Below are positions 6,600 through 7,116 of a stretch of DNA of 7,116 nt, in pieces (the first letter of the stretch is position 1; the number at the start of each line of letters is the position of its first letter). The notes beneath the pieces were generated by a model. The model was not told where the DNA came from. It did not search any database and saw only the letters and a list, made by a program, of their open reading frames with translations. The position numbers and the translations under genes are program-made. Origin of the DNA: Acidobacteria bacterium UBA6911 (GTDB lineage: Bacteria > Acidobacteriota > UBA6911); the NCBI GenBank assembly GCA_002451015.1, contig DKBB01000324.1, positions 1 to 7,116 on the forward strand, written 5' to 3'.

Positions 6600-6758
6600 G
6601 GCCAGAAGGCACCGGAGGGCAGGTTTTGTGATGAGATTTGGAGAGAAGTTCCGATAGACGTTATAATCGTTTCTTTCGTAATGGCATATACGAGTTTTAA
6701 ATATTAATGACGGATTCCAGGGGTTGGTTCTTTCTTCTGGCTTCTGACCTCCGGCTCC
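6591..6758. repeat. Imperfect 20-bp inverted repeats flanking a 128-bp core
   Basis: The left arm (6591-6610) begins GGAGCCGG and ends CAGAAGGC. The complement of the right arm (6739-6758) begins GGAGCCGG and ends CAGAAGCC; 17 of 20 positions agree. The enclosed 128 bp hold the candidate uvrB promoter and no ORF of note. A small non-autonomous element and two independently placed intergenic repeats are both possible. I see no matching duplication immediately outside the arms. Confidence 0.55.
6639..6667 (+). promoter_or_regulatory. Candidate uvrB promoter with consensus -10
   Basis: TGGAGA (6639-6644, 4 of 6 matches), a 17-bp spacer and a perfect TATAAT (6662-6667). The predicted start is near 6674, leaving a leader of about 95 nt before the uvrB ATG. 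I could not find a LexA-type palindrome nearby, so SOS control is not supported by what I can see. Confidence 0.45.
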
Positions 6759-6768
6759 TTATTTTGTG

Positions 6769-7116
6769 ATGTCGAAAAAATCCGATTCCGAAAACCATCT
6801 GACATATTCAACTGTTTCCTACGGGAGAGACCTTATCAACTCCTCCGATTTCCGGATTCGGTCTCCATTTGAACCTAGGGGAAACCAGGCAGCGGCCATA
6901 GATAAACTGGTGCGGGGTGTGGAGGACGGAGAAAAACACCAGGTGCTCCTGGGGGTCACGGGATCAGGCAAGACGTTCACCATGGCCAAAACGATCGAAG
7001 CCTTGCAGAGGCCAACGCTTGTTCTCGTACACAACAAGACGCTCGCAGCCCAGCTTTACAGGGAATTCAAGACGTTTTTCCCGGAAAACGCAGTGGAGTA
7101 TTTCGTTTCCTACTAC
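6769..7116 (+). CDS. uvrB: UvrABC system protein B, 5' part (truncated by the right edge)
   Basis: The first 116 residues of UvrB, the DNA-damage-verifying helicase-like subunit of nucleotide-excision repair, which is loaded by UvrA and recruits UvrC. Visible are the conserved FEPRGNQ (34-40), Walker A GVTGSGKT (62-69, Lys68), [16 protein letters not shown] (helicase motif Ia region, about 86-101) and [14 protein letters not shown] (103-116), which leads into the damage-probing beta-hairpin just beyond the window. Compared with E. coli UvrB (Walker A Lys45) the N-terminus is 23 residues longer. No alternative internal Met, Val or Leu start fits the usual N-terminus, and an in-frame TGA lies at 6745-6747, so the start must be the ATG at 6769 or the adjacent GTG at 6766. 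No Shine-Dalgarno signal precedes it. The gene is divergent from lepA across 279 bp. Confidence 0.96.
   Translation, partial: MSKKSDSENHLTYSTVSYGRDLINSSDFRIRSPFEPRGNQAAAIDKLVRGVEDGEKHQVLLGVTGSGKTFTMAKTIEALQRPTLVLVHNKTLAAQLYREFKTFFPENAVEYFVSYY

Noticed and set aside
6631..6657. Eight-codon leader peptide ORF (MRFGEKFR) after a Shine-Dalgarno-like GGAGG
   Set aside because: It starts upstream of the likely uvrB transcription start and has no attenuator-like composition; it is better explained by the duplicated TTTTGTGATG.
6490..6768. LexA/SOS box for uvrB
   Set aside because: GGAACAG occurs twice, near 6527 and 6542, but as a direct repeat, with no CTGT-N8-ACAG or GAAC-N4-GTTC palindrome seen.

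Overview
The window reads as bacterial chromosome of moderate GC content from a Gram-negative organism. GmhA (heptose for the LPS core), a lipoprotein signal and a LepA/DUF4845-like pair support that. The style of LepA and the iterated short intergenic repeats (GTTTGAACGTTG-type and GAAGCCGGGAGCC-type) suggest Desulfobacterota (the former Deltaproteobacteria). The phylum call is inference from pattern memory, not from a search. The genes look like vertically inherited housekeeping and envelope genes. I see no phage, IS or defence genes.

Layout, left to right. At 1-268 there is mostly non-coding sequence, with a possible 3' end of a gene cut by the left edge (2-145) and a candidate promoter. 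At 269-1285 (+) lies a DUF368 polytopic membrane protein, a family recently linked to undecaprenyl-phosphate translocation. A 263-bp gap follows, holding an AT-rich palindrome, tandem 16-bp repeats with a matching inverted copy, and a -35-like TTGACA. At 1549-2121 (+) lies gmhA (sedoheptulose-7-phosphate isomerase). Six bases later, at 2128-3096 (+), comes an uncharacterised 322-aa protein that resembles deoxyhypusine synthase in pattern but lacks the catalytic lysine region. A perfect 15-bp inverted repeat fills the 50 bp between this gene and the convergent one. On the minus strand, read in the direction of transcription, are lepA (6489-4690, TTG start), a DUF4845-like single-pass membrane protein (4573-4175) and a TPR lipoprotein (4007-3147). 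At 6769-7116 (+), divergent from lepA, is the 5' part of uvrB, cut by the right edge.

How the genes fit together. DUF368 (lipid-carrier recycling) and gmhA (LPS heptose) are both envelope functions. lepA next to a DUF4845-like gene recalls the lepA-lepB-DUF4845-rnc order of Gammaproteobacteria, here without lepB or rnc. uvrB starts nucleotide-excision repair and is separated from lepA by a repeat-rich 279-bp divergent region.

No clearly new multi-gene system is visible. The best leads are the gmhA-linked uncharacterised protein, the lepA-DUF4845 pair, a repeat that duplicates the uvrB start-codon region, and two genes (the TPR lipoprotein and gmhA) whose best promoters would give leaderless mRNAs.
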